A DNA stretch of 64,000 bases from Streptomyces koelreuteriae. GTDB lineage: Bacteria > Actinomycetota > Actinomycetes > Streptomycetales > Streptomycetaceae. Of the stretch, positions 1 through 7,833 are shown one piece after another; the stretch's first letter is position 1; each line of letters starts with the position of its first letter. Made by a program: the position numbers and the translations under genes. The stretch spans positions 1,488,001-1,552,000 of the forward strand of contig NZ_CP075896.1 in assembly GCF_018604545.1 (NCBI RefSeq), written 5' to 3'. Below the pieces are notes generated by a model. The model made no database searches. It saw only the letters and a program-made list of their open reading frames with translations, and was not told where the DNA came from.

Positions 1-180
1 CGTCTCCTCCCGGGTCGCCGCCACACCGTCGGGCAGTCCCGCGACCGCCGCGACGCCCAGGCTCGTCGTCGCGACCGCCCGGAAGCCCTGCCCGGCGAGG
101 GCCCGGGCCGAGGCGTGGTCCCAGGCGTTGGGCAGGAGGAGGGGCTCGTCTTGGTGGTGGAGGTCGGCGAAGGCAGTCAT
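1..180 (-). CDS. PEP mutase / isocitrate lyase family protein (N-terminal part only)
   Basis: The first 60 codons of a reverse-strand gene that runs off the left edge. The translation begins MTAFADLHHQDEPLLLPNAW and continues with DHASARALAGQGFRAVATTS. This is the N-terminal signature of the isocitrate lyase / phosphoenolpyruvate mutase family, a TIM barrel that makes or breaks C-C or C-P bonds next to a carboxylate. The metal-binding and catalytic residues lie outside the window, so the exact reaction cannot be assigned. The ATG at 180 is chosen because a TAGCGT -10-like box ends 6 nt before it, which fits a leaderless transcript. Confidence 0.8.
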   Translation of the reverse strand, partial: MTAFADLHHQDEPLLLPNAWDHASARALAGQGFRAVATTSLGVAAVAGLPDGVAATREET

Positions 181-186
181 GGCGCC

Positions 187-192
187 ACGCTA
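187..192 (-). promoter_or_regulatory. -10-like box, leaderless promoter for the PEP-mutase-family gene
   Basis: TAGCGT on the minus strand, followed by six bases (GGCGCC) and then the ATG at 180. This TANNNT-6-ATG layout recurs in the window and fits leaderless transcription. No clear -35 hexamer is visible; the palindrome at 203-222 sits where a -35 would be. Confidence 0.5.
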
Positions 193-202
193 GGACCGGC
201 TC

Positions 203-222
203 ACTTCGGCGCACGCCGAAGT
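203..222. promoter_or_regulatory. Perfect inverted repeat in a divergent intergenic region
   Basis: ACTTCGGCG-CA-CGCCGAAGT: two 9-bp arms around 2 bases, placed between the reverse gene starting at 180 and the forward gene starting near 276. It overlaps the expected -35 region of the reverse gene, so an operator is more likely than a terminator. The cognate regulator is not obvious in the window. Confidence 0.5.
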
Positions 223-275
223 ATGGGTTCCGGGTGCCGTGGCAACCTTCGCCGCCCCCACGGCAACCACAGATC

Positions 276-1676
276 ATGACAACAGCACAACCCGAAACAC
301 AGCCCCGCCGCACCACACGCCACCGCCGCGTCCGCGCGGCCCGCAAGCCCGCGATCGGGGCGCTCGCGGCGGCCGGTCTGCTGGCCGGGGCGTGGTGGGC
401 GACCGCCGGTGCGGCGACGGCCCCGGCCCTCGCGGTGACCAGCACGGCCGTCAGCCTGCCGACCGCGTTCCCCTACCTGTCGGCCGGTTACAACAACACC
501 CGAGAGTGGACCCGCACGGCGACGGCGGCCGCTCCCGACGGCACCCTCCGGGTGGCCTGGCCCGCGGCGGACGGCATCCACGTCACCCCGCTGACCAAAG
601 CCGGTAAGCGGGCGGGCTCCGACACCGTCGTCAAGGGTGCCAAGGAGGTCGGCGGCCTGGTCGCGCACAACGACGGCTTCGCGCTGCTCACCCGCGTCTC
701 CGACAGCAACAAGTGGAAGGAGACGGCGGCGGCCCTGGTCCGCTACCAGGGCGGCAAGGAGACCTTCCGTACGAGGCTCACCGGCACCGCGTCCAAGGAC
801 ACGGCCCCGCTGCTGGACGGGCAGCTCACCTGGAACGGCAGCAAGTACGGCGCGTACTTCGTGGTGCACGGGGCGGGCGGCGCGGCCGACGGGCACTTCG
901 GCGACAAGCTGGCGTACGTCAGCGCCAAGGGCGCGAAGCTGAGCGGCGGCTGGGGCTGGGGGTGCAGCCACAACGAGGGCATCGCGCTGCACGCCGAGAA
1001 GACCGGCGCCTTCACCTCGCTCTGCTTCGACGACTGGCGCTCGGGCCTGTTCGTGTCGACGGGCATCGGCGCCCCCGACAACGCCCCGGTCGTGCAGCGC
1101 GAACAGTGCTGGGCAGGCTACTGCGGCGGCACCTTCCCGAGCCGTACCGGCGACCTCGTCAAGTCGGCGACCGGCCGCTACGCCACCGCCTTCGCGTCCC
1201 GGGGCGCGGCCTCCGCGAAGAAGAACCCGGACGACGCGAGCGGCCGTGGCTGGACGGTCACCCCGAAGACGGGTACGCACCAGGTGGCGGTGGCGATTCT
1301 GAAGGACCGCAACTCCGGCCCCGGCAAGGCGATCCGCCTCTCCGAGACGAAGGGCGTGGAACACGTCAACGTCCATCTCGCCCCGTACGGCAAGGACCGG
1401 CTGCTGCTGTCCTGGGAGTCGGTCAAGAACGCCACCTGCAAGGACGGCACCTGCACCGGCACCTTCGCGGGCACGCATCTGCGCCTCATCGACTGGAACG
1501 GCACGTTCCAGAGCGCGGCCAAGGTCGTCCAGGACAGGATCACGGGCGATATCGCGGTGTCCGCCGACGGGACGCTGACCTGGGCCTACGCCCCGGCCAC
1601 GCCCTCCTACGCGAAGCCGCTCACCGGTGCGTCCCCGACGTCCACGACCTTGAAGATCGCCCGTCTCAAGCCGTGA
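276..1676 (+). CDS. Secreted or membrane-anchored protein of unknown function
   Basis: A 466-residue protein with a basic N-terminus (about residues 8-26, rich in Arg), then a hydrophobic helix at about 27-50 (IGALAAAGLLAGAWWATAG). It is either a signal peptide or an uncleaved anchor. The exported part is rich in Gly, Thr and Trp, with repeated short strands and paired cysteines (GCSHNEG, SLCFDD, EQCWAGYC, CKDGTC). That suggests an all-beta, disulfide-stabilised, possibly propeller-like fold. I recognise no catalytic motif. A GTG at 234 would add 14 residues; I prefer the ATG at 276, although neither has a convincing ribosome-binding site. The 3' end overlaps the convergent DUF2264 gene by 11 bp. 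Confidence 0.75.
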   Translation: MTTAQPETQPRRTTRHRRVRAARKPAIGALAAAGLLAGAWWATAGAATAPALAVTSTAVSLPTAFPYLSAGYNNTREWTRTATAAAPDGTLRVAWPAADGIHVTPLTKAGKRAGSDTVVKGAKEVGGLVAHNDGFALLTRVSDSNKWKETAAALVRYQGGKETFRTRLTGTASKDTAPLLDGQLTWNGSKYGAYFVVHGAGGAADGHFGDKLAYVSAKGAKLSGGWGWGCSHNEGIALHAEKTGAFTSLCFDDWRSGLFVSTGIGAPDNAPVVQREQCWAGYCGGTFPSRTGDLVKSATGRYATAFASRGAASAKKNPDDASGRGWTVTPKTGTHQVAVAILKDRNSGPGKAIRLSETKGVEHVNVHLAPYGKDRLLLSWESVKNATCKDGTCTGTFAGTHLRLIDWNGTFQSAAKVVQDRITGDIAVSADGTLTWAYAPATPSYAKPLTGASPTSTTLKIARLKP

Positions 1677-3360
1677 CGTCCACGCCCGACTCCGTCAGCC
1701 GGACCCGTGTCACGCCGCCGTCGCTCCAGCGGACCTCCAGTGCTCCGGCATCGTCGGCGCGTACGGAGACCAACTCCTGCAGCGCGGCCGGGTCCGGCTC
1801 GGCCGTCAGTCGGGCCAGGGCGACGAACAGGGTGGCCCGCTCGCCCACGGCGCCCGTCAGGGTGTCCGTGAGGCCGATCGCCGGCAGGAGTTCCGCCCTC
1901 AGCCCCTCCCCGGTCGGCCAGCCGGTGACCCGTACCGCCGTCCCGGGCTCCGCTCCCGACACCAGGTGCGCCCGCACCTCCACGGCCCCGCGCGCCAGCA
2001 CCACGCTCGTCACCCGCGCTCCCCCGCCCGCCGTGTGCCGGGAGGCCGCCCAGCCCTCGCCGACACCGAGCGGTTCGATGCCGGTGCGGCTCGGGTCGTC
2101 GCCGACGATCACGCTGTTGTCGGGCGGGGAGGGCGCCGCGGCCGGGGCCGTCACCGTCGAGTACGCCAGGCGCGTGTAGTACGGGTCGTAGCGGACGTCC
2201 TCGCTGCCGTGGTTGTGGAGGCGGACCACGCCGTCCGAACGGGTCGACTGGAGAAGCCAGTTGGGCGGTCCGACGGGGGTGACGGCGTCGGCGCGCTCGG
2301 CCGGGCCGGGTTCCTCCGCCGCCGTCCACACCTCGTGGTCGGCGGGCAGCAGCAGGCCGAGGAAGCCCTTGCTCGCCCAGTACGGGGAGGCCGGGCCCGA
2401 GTAGCCCTGGAGGACGGACGCGTCGGGGCCGTGCCAGCCGAGGGAGAGCAGGCCCTTGTCGTCCACCGCACCCCGGTCGAGGAAGTACCGCAGCGCACCC
2501 GAGGCCAGCCGCCGGGTCTCCCCGGGCGACAGGGGCGTACGGCCGGTCAGCGCGCCCAGCCAGAGGGGGGCCGTCGTGGCGAAGCGGTAGGTGAGGGAGC
2601 GGCCCTGGTGCATCGGGGCGCCGTCGCCGCCGAACAGCCGGGCGTAGTCCGAGAGGTGGCGGGAGAGGCGGTCGCCGTAGAGATCCAGCAGGCGCTCGTC
2701 CTGCTCCAGCCAGGCGTGCAGCACCGGGTAGAGGTGCATCGCCCAGCCGTTGTAGTAGTCGAACTTGCGGCCGTCGCCGTCGGTGTACCAGCCGTCGCCC
2801 AGGTACCACCGCTCGATGCGTTCCAGGCCGCGGTAGATCGCCGCGCGGGACGCATCCGGCTCGTGGCCGATCTCGGCCAGGAAGCCGCCGACCGTGACCG
2901 GGAACAGCTCCCAGTTGCAGGGCCATGCCTCGGCGGTGAGGGCGTCGCCGAGCCAGTCGGCCGTCCGCTGCCGTACGCCGTCGTCCAGCCGGTCCCACAG
3001 CAGATCCCGGGTCAGGCGCAGGGCGAGCGCGATCGAGGCCGCCTCCACCAGGGGCTGGCTGCGGTCCTCGATACGGGGCCAGACGCCCGAGACACCGGCG
3101 GCGAGGCCGGTGGCGTAGCGCTCCAGGGCCTTCTCGTCGCGGCGGAAGGCGGCCAGCAGCAGGGTGCGGGCGTAGCCCTCCAGACCGTCGGAGAGACGGC
3201 CCGACCAGCTGGTCCGCTCGCCGGGCAGGTGGTACAGCGCCCGGTCCTCGGTCGCGTACGGCTCGACGGCGGTGAGCAGGGCGTCGGCCGCCGCCTCCCA
3301 GTGGGCGCGGGTGCAGCCGGTGAACGGAGACGTCGTGCCGTCGGCCGGAGGCAGGTGCAT
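1666..3360 (-). CDS. DUF2264 domain protein, probable carbohydrate-active enzyme
   Basis: 564 residues with no signal peptide, so probably cytoplasmic. The N-terminus (SPFTGCTRAHWEAAADALLT, then SGRLSDGLEGYARTLLLAA) is the hallmark of the DUF2264 family (PF10022). From memory this family corresponds to glycoside hydrolase family GH154, for which glucuronidase activity on plant glycans has been described; substrate here is inference. Trp- and Gly-rich alpha/alpha-barrel-like repeats continue to about residue 400, followed by a beta-rich tail. The reading frame extends upstream to 3585, but the ATG at 3360 starts where family similarity begins. Its neighbours are rhamnogalacturonan esterase and lyase genes, which suggests a role trimming uronic-acid-containing oligosaccharides after uptake. 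Confidence 0.8.
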   Translation of the reverse strand: MHLPPADGTTSPFTGCTRAHWEAAADALLTAVEPYATEDRALYHLPGERTSWSGRLSDGLEGYARTLLLAAFRRDEKALERYATGLAAGVSGVWPRIEDRSQPLVEAASIALALRLTRDLLWDRLDDGVRQRTADWLGDALTAEAWPCNWELFPVTVGGFLAEIGHEPDASRAAIYRGLERIERWYLGDGWYTDGDGRKFDYYNGWAMHLYPVLHAWLEQDERLLDLYGDRLSRHLSDYARLFGGDGAPMHQGRSLTYRFATTAPLWLGALTGRTPLSPGETRRLASGALRYFLDRGAVDDKGLLSLGWHGPDASVLQGYSGPASPYWASKGFLGLLLPADHEVWTAAEEPGPAERADAVTPVGPPNWLLQSTRSDGVVRLHNHGSEDVRYDPYYTRLAYSTVTAPAAAPSPPDNSVIVGDDPSRTGIEPLGVGEGWAASRHTAGGGARVTSVVLARGAVEVRAHLVSGAEPGTAVRVTGWPTGEGLRAELLPAIGLTDTLTGAVGERATLFVALARLTAEPDPAALQELVSVRADDAGALEVRWSDGGVTRVRLTESGVDVTA

Positions 3361-3502
3361 CGGTTCTCTTTCGTGCGCGGGTTCGTGTTCGTGCGCGGGT
3401 TCGTGCTCGGACGCTTGGATCGGCCCGCACAGGCGGACCTGGCTCGGCCCGGACAGGCCGGACCTGGAGCGCCCCGGTTCCGGTCGGGGCGCCCCAGGGG
3501 CT

Positions 3503-4546
3503 CTATCCCACCCGCACTCTGCCCTTCGGCACCAGATGCCGGGTGACGAGTTCGTCGCGGACGAGGCCCGCGTAGGCCGTGGCACCGCGCACGGAGGTGT
3601 GCGTGTTGTCCCGCGCCTCGTTGTAGAGGTACAGCGCCTTCGAGCCCTCCACGCCCAGGGACTCCACGAGCGCCTTCGTCTTCGCGGTGAGGTCGATCAG
3701 CGGGACGTCACGCTCGGCGGCGACGGAGCGGGTGACCGCCGGGTGGTCGACGCCGAGGCCGTTGACCAGGAGGGCGGTGCCGTTGTTCAGCGTGCCGTCC
3801 GCGTTGAACCAGCGGCGCACGATGGGGGTGACAAGGACCGGCTGTCCGCCCCGCGCCCGGACGCCGTCCACCAGGGTCTCCAGGTTGGCCCGGTAGGTGG
3901 CCTCGTCCGTGGTCTTGTCGTTGTGGGCGAGCTGGACCAGGACCAGATCGCCGGAGCGGATCAGGGGCCGTACGGTGGCCCACAGCTTCGGGTTCCCCAG
4001 ATAGGAGACCGTACTCTCCCCGGAATCGGCGTAGTTGGCGACGGACACGCCCTCGCGGAGGTACTGGGGCAGTTGCTGGCCCCAGCCGGAGTACGGGTCG
4101 CCGGGCTGGTCACAGACGGTGGAGTCGCCGACGAGGAAGATCTGGCGGGTGTGCCGGGCGGGGGTGACCCGGATGTCGGCGAGGGCGGGTGCGGAACCGC
4201 CGATCCGCAGGTCGAGGCCGGGGGTTCCCTCGGGGCCGGTGGGCTCGCCCTCGGGGGTGCGGACGTTCACGGTGAAGCTGCGGGTCACGCGCTTGCCCGC
4301 AGGGGCGGTTGTCTCGGGGAGCAGGGCACGGCGGGTCTCGCCGCTGACGCTGGTGGCGGACGCGGTTTCTCCGCCGAGCACGACCCGCACGTCGTATGTG
4401 CCGGGCGGGACGTCGAAGTGGCAGGTGCCGGCGGCGCACTGTGCCAGGCCCAGGGACGGGCGGCCGGAGTGCGCCTGCGCCGGTACGGACGGCAACGCGC
4501 TCCCCAGAGCCAACGCCGCCACGACGGCGATGCTGAAACGTCTCAC
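3503..4546 (-). CDS. Secreted SGNH-family rhamnogalacturonan acetylesterase
   Basis: 347 residues. A Sec signal peptide (about 1-26, ending PAQAHS) is followed by an N-terminal beta domain (about 27-135) that begins CHFDVPPGTYDVRVVLGG, then an SGNH hydrolase domain. Block I is IFLVGDSTVCD with the nucleophile Ser, block II is ADSGES, block III is QLAHNDKT, and block V is DNTHTS with the catalytic Asp and His. This layout matches rhamnogalacturonan acetylesterases, which deacetylate galacturonic acid in RG-I. Block III normally reads GHND; here Gly is Ala. The GTG at 4546 is chosen over the longer frame (to 4825) because GGAGGA lies 7 nt upstream and the signal peptide starts there. It is divergent from the PL4 lyase, with operator-like sites between them. 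Confidence 0.87.
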   Translation of the reverse strand: MRRFSIAVVAALALGSALPSVPAQAHSGRPSLGLAQCAAGTCHFDVPPGTYDVRVVLGGETASATSVSGETRRALLPETTAPAGKRVTRSFTVNVRTPEGEPTGPEGTPGLDLRIGGSAPALADIRVTPARHTRQIFLVGDSTVCDQPGDPYSGWGQQLPQYLREGVSVANYADSGESTVSYLGNPKLWATVRPLIRSGDLVLVQLAHNDKTTDEATYRANLETLVDGVRARGGQPVLVTPIVRRWFNADGTLNNGTALLVNGLGVDHPAVTRSVAAERDVPLIDLTAKTKALVESLGVEGSKALYLYNEARDNTHTSVRGATAYAGLVRDELVTRHLVPKGRVRVG

Positions 4547-4600
4547 TCGCGGCTCCTCCCAGCGGACGACAAGACCTGGAGGTGGACCGTACCGCTCCGG

Positions 4601-4612
4601 ACAAGCGCTTTC
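4601..4612. promoter_or_regulatory. LacI-type operator-like site (AAGCGCTTTC family)
   Basis: ACAAGCGCTTTC, a near-palindrome centred on AAGCGCTT, between the divergent acetylesterase and PL4 lyase genes. The core GCGCTTTCT recurs at 39556 and 49718, in front of a dehydrogenase gene and a LacI regulator gene. It is probably an operator for that regulator. Confidence 0.5.
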
Positions 4613-4656
4613 TAGACCCCGAGCAGCATTCACGAGATGGACAACTTCACATGACC

Positions 4657-4668
4657 GAAAGCCCTTTC
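4657..4668. promoter_or_regulatory. Second LacI-type operator-like site, followed by TTTCGCGAAA palindrome
   Basis: GAAAGCCCTTTC is one base away from the perfect palindrome GAAAGCGCTTTC and lies about 55 bp from the site at 4601. It overlaps a second perfect palindrome, TTTCGCGAAA, at 4665-4674. The position just upstream of the PL4 lyase gene fits repression of that gene. Confidence 0.45.
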
Positions 4669-4736
4669 GCGAAATCGATTCAACTGTCACCCTCACTCCC
4701 ACCCGAACTCCCCCCCACCTCCCGAGGAGGCCCCCC

Positions 4737-6404
4737 ATGTCCGGATCCGCGCACAGACCGGTCGGCCGCCGCACCTTCGTCCTCGCCGCCACCGCCGCGG
4801 CCGCCGGCACGGCCCTCACCGGCACGGCGCACGCCGCCGCCTTCGGCTGGAGCGACGACGGCTCGCACTACGTCGTCGACACCGGCGCCCAACTGGTCTT
4901 CAAGGTCAGCAAGTCCACCGGCGACCTGACCTCGCTGGTCTACCGGGGCACGGAGTACCAGGGCTACGGCGGCATGAACTCGCACATCGAGTCCGGCCTC
5001 GGCGCCTCCACCGTCGGCATCAGTCAGTCCGGCTCGACGATCCTGGTCTCCGTCACGCACGGCACGCTGAAGCACTACTACGCGGCCCGCAGCGGCGAGA
5101 ACAACATCTACCTGTGGACCAACAAGGCCGATACGTCCGTCTCCGCGACCCGGTACATCGTGCGCGTGAAGAAGGGCGCGTTCCTCAACGACGAGCCCGA
5201 CTCCTACACCTACGCGCCGACCGCCATCGAGGCCTCGGACGTCTTCAGGAAGTCCGACGGACAGACCCGCTCGAAGCACTACTCCAAGCGGCGCGTCATG
5301 GACTACGACTACGTCGGCTGGTCGGCCGGCGGGGTCGGCCTGTGGGTCGTGCGCAGCAACCACGAGAAGGCGTCCGGCGGCCCCTTCTACCGCTCCCTGC
5401 TGCGCCACCAGAGCGCCGACGGCGGCGGTCTCTACGAGATCCTGTACTACGGCCAGAACCAGACCGAGTCCCAGCGCTTCGGCCTCCAGGGCCCTTACGT
5501 CATCGCCTTCACGGACGGCGGGGCGCCCTCCTCGGCGCTGTTCCCGGGCACGCTGACCACACCGTGGGCCGACTCGCTCGGCATCTCGGGATACGTGCCG
5601 GCGAGCGGCCGGGGCAAGGTGGCGGGCGTCGGGATATCGGGCCGGAACTCGGCGTACCCGTACACCGTCGGTCTGGCCAACTCGGCTGCCCAGTACTGGG
5701 GTTCGGCGCGTTCCTCGGACGGCTACTTCTCCGTCGGAGGCGTGCTGCCGGGGACGTACACGCTGACCGTCTTCAAGGGTGAGCTGGCGCTGTATACGAC
5801 GTCGGTGAGCGTGTCGGCGGGCGGGACGACCACGCTGAACACGATCGCCCTGCCGTCCTCGAACGACCCCGCCAACGCCGGCGCGATCTGGCGGATCGGG
5901 GACTGGAACGGCACGCCGGGCGGGTTCAAGAACGCGGACCTGATGACGTACGCGCATCCGTCGGACGTACGGGCCGCGTCCTGGACCGGGAACGTGGTGA
6001 TCGGCGGCGGCGGTGAGACGGCGGCCTTCCCCTGCTACCTCTGGAAGGACGTCAACAGCGGGCTGCTCGTGTACTTCAGGCTGACCGCCGCGCAGGCCGC
6101 CGCCGCGCACACCCTGCGCATCGGCGTGACGACGGCGTACGCGAACGGCCGGCCCCAGATCACGGTCAACGACACCTGGACGTCAGCCATCCCGTCCCCG
6201 CCCACGCAGCCGAACACCCGGTCGCTGACCAACGGTTCCTACCGCGGCAACAACCACACGTTCACGTACAGCGTCCCGGCGTCCGCCTGGAAGACGGACA
6301 CGAGTCAGTACAACGTGCTCAGGATCGACGTGGTGAGCGGGTCGGGGGCGACAGGGTTCCTCAGCGCCGGGACGGCGATCGACGCGATCGATCTGCTGGC
6401 CTAG
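4737..6404 (+). CDS. Secreted rhamnogalacturonan lyase, polysaccharide lyase family 4
   Basis: 555 residues. It starts with a Tat signal (RRTFVLAATAAAAG, cleavage near AHAAA) and GAGGAGG upstream of the ATG. Three domains are visible. A catalytic beta-sandwich (about 35-260) contains the KHYSKRRVMDYDYVGW and RSNHEKASGGPFYRSLLRHQ segments that should carry the Lys/His pair used by PL4. A fibronectin-like domain (about 270-360) begins SGYVPASGRGKVAGVGISG. A C-terminal carbohydrate-binding-like domain (about 375-555) begins IWRIGDWNGTPGGFKN. PL4 enzymes cleave the Rha-alpha-1,4-GalA bond of rhamnogalacturonan-I by beta-elimination. Family length and domain order match known PL4 enzymes. It shares a divergent promoter region with the acetylesterase. 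Confidence 0.92.
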   Translation: MSGSAHRPVGRRTFVLAATAAAAGTALTGTAHAAAFGWSDDGSHYVVDTGAQLVFKVSKSTGDLTSLVYRGTEYQGYGGMNSHIESGLGASTVGISQSGSTILVSVTHGTLKHYYAARSGENNIYLWTNKADTSVSATRYIVRVKKGAFLNDEPDSYTYAPTAIEASDVFRKSDGQTRSKHYSKRRVMDYDYVGWSAGGVGLWVVRSNHEKASGGPFYRSLLRHQSADGGGLYEILYYGQNQTESQRFGLQGPYVIAFTDGGAPSSALFPGTLTTPWADSLGISGYVPASGRGKVAGVGISGRNSAYPYTVGLANSAAQYWGSARSSDGYFSVGGVLPGTYTLTVFKGELALYTTSVSVSAGGTTTLNTIALPSSNDPANAGAIWRIGDWNGTPGGFKNADLMTYAHPSDVRAASWTGNVVIGGGGETAAFPCYLWKDVNSGLLVYFRLTAAQAAAAHTLRIGVTTAYANGRPQITVNDTWTSAIPSPPTQPNTRSLTNGSYRGNNHTFTYSVPASAWKTDTSQYNVLRIDVVSGSGATGFLSAGTAIDAIDLLA

Positions 6405-6419
6405 CGGCCCTCGGGGCCG

Positions 6420-7832
6420 TCATGTCCCGCGCGTCCACTGCTGGTTGGTTCCTCCGTTGCACGTGTAGGTGATGAGGGCGGCGGAGTCGGCGGTGGACGC
6501 GCCGTTCACGTCCAGGCACTCGCCGGTCGCCCGGGACTTGACGTTCACGTACGAGCCGGTGGTGGTCAGGGACCACTGCTGGCTCGTCGCGGAGGCGTCG
6601 CAGTTCTCCTGCGTGAGGGTGCTCGCGTTCTCCCGCACGCACAGGGAGCTGTTGCGGACCGCCAGTTGGTAGTAGCCGCCGCCGACGGACTTGAACCAGT
6701 ACTTCTGGTTGCTGCCGCCGTTGCAGGCGTACTGCTTGAGCTGGGCACCGGCCCAGAGCGACTGGCTGGTCACGTCCGCGCACTTGGCGGAGTGGCGGGC
6801 GATCAGGGTGTTGTAGGTGGCGCTCGTGCCGGTGACGGTCCCGGCGGCCGTGTCGACGGTGACCTCCGGCGACCAGGACATGGACATCGTGGTCGAGTTG
6901 GAGAAGTTCAGGGGCAGCCACACGTACCGCGAGTCGTTGACGGTCCCGCCGAAGGAGTTGCCCCAGCGGTCGCCGAGGTAGAGGTACGAGGTCCCCGAGG
7001 TGCCCTGCACGGGCAGGACGAACGCGGTCTGTGAGCCGTAGGTCGTCGCGTCGCCGATGTTCCTCATGGCCGACCAGGGTCCGCCGATGCTCGTGGCCGT
7101 GGCGTACTGCTGCTGGTTGGGGTTCCAGCCCGTGGCGCCCGAGGTCAGCATGAAGTAGACGCCGCCCCGCTTGAACAGGGCCGGGGCCTCGCGGTGGCCG
7201 CCGGGCCAGGGGTTGGCGACCAGGCTCGCTATGCCGGTGTAGTCGGCGGTGAGCCGGTAGATCTGGAGGTCGTAGTTCTCGCGGGCGGCGGAGATCATGT
7301 ACCCGGCGCCGTCGGTGTCGACGAAGACCGTGATGTCCCGGGACATGTGCTGGCCGAGCGGCCGGAAGCTGCCCTTCCAGGTGTAGTTCCCGTCGACGGT
7401 GTCGGAGACGGCGACGGCCGCGCGGGCTTCGCTGTAGTCGGTGCCGTTCTCCTTGTGCATCCACATGACGAACTTGCCGGTGGACGCGTTGTACATGACC
7501 TTGGGCCGCTCGATGTTGGCGGTCGCGAGCTCCGGGTCGCTGGCCTCGGTCAGGACGTGGTTGCGGAACTCCCAGTTCTTCAGGTCGGTCGAGCGGTAGG
7601 CGTCGACGTACCGGAAGGTGTTGTCGGCGTTGCGGTGCTCGCCGAACCAGTAGTAGTAGGAGCCGACCTTGAGGACTCCGCCGCCGTGCGCGTGGACGGG
7701 GTTGCCCGAGGTGTCCTTGAACTGGGTGCCGTTGGTGATCGTCTGGGGCGCGGCCTGGGCGGGGCCGGCGCTGGCGAGGGCGCCGAACAGTCCGAGGCAC
7801 AGGGCGAGGAGGGCGGCGTACGCGCGTCTCAT
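6420..7832 (-). CDS. Secreted GH43 exo-beta-1,3-galactanase-like enzyme with ricin-type lectin domain
   Basis: 470 residues: a Sec signal peptide (ending GPAQAAP), a five-bladed GH43 propeller (about 28-320) and a C-terminal ricin B-like domain (CBM13, about 335-470) with QxW-type repeats. Features of the GH43_24 galactanase group are seen: IERPKVMY with a Glu, GGHREAPALF with the likely acid Glu, SGATGWNPN, and YGSQTAFV with a Gln where other GH43 enzymes use a carboxylate base. GH43_24 enzymes remove galactose from the beta-1,3 backbone of arabinogalactan proteins and tolerate side chains. The upstream GH43 stop (7834) is 1 nt from this ATG, so translation is coupled; a GTG at 7841 is an alternative start. 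Confidence 0.85.
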   Translation of the reverse strand: MRRAYAALLALCLGLFGALASAGPAQAAPQTITNGTQFKDTSGNPVHAHGGGVLKVGSYYYWFGEHRNADNTFRYVDAYRSTDLKNWEFRNHVLTEASDPELATANIERPKVMYNASTGKFVMWMHKENGTDYSEARAAVAVSDTVDGNYTWKGSFRPLGQHMSRDITVFVDTDGAGYMISAARENYDLQIYRLTADYTGIASLVANPWPGGHREAPALFKRGGVYFMLTSGATGWNPNQQQYATATSIGGPWSAMRNIGDATTYGSQTAFVLPVQGTSGTSYLYLGDRWGNSFGGTVNDSRYVWLPLNFSNSTTMSMSWSPEVTVDTAAGTVTGTSATYNTLIARHSAKCADVTSQSLWAGAQLKQYACNGGSNQKYWFKSVGGGYYQLAVRNSSLCVRENASTLTQENCDASATSQQWSLTTTGSYVNVKSRATGECLDVNGASTADSAALITYTCNGGTNQQWTRGT

Positions 7833-7833
7833 C

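Noticed and set aside
201..1478. 425-codon open frame on the minus strand opposite the secreted protein
   Set aside because: Arg/Gly/Ala-rich translation without any domain; a typical antisense shadow of a high-GC gene. The forward frame has a signal peptide and better composition.
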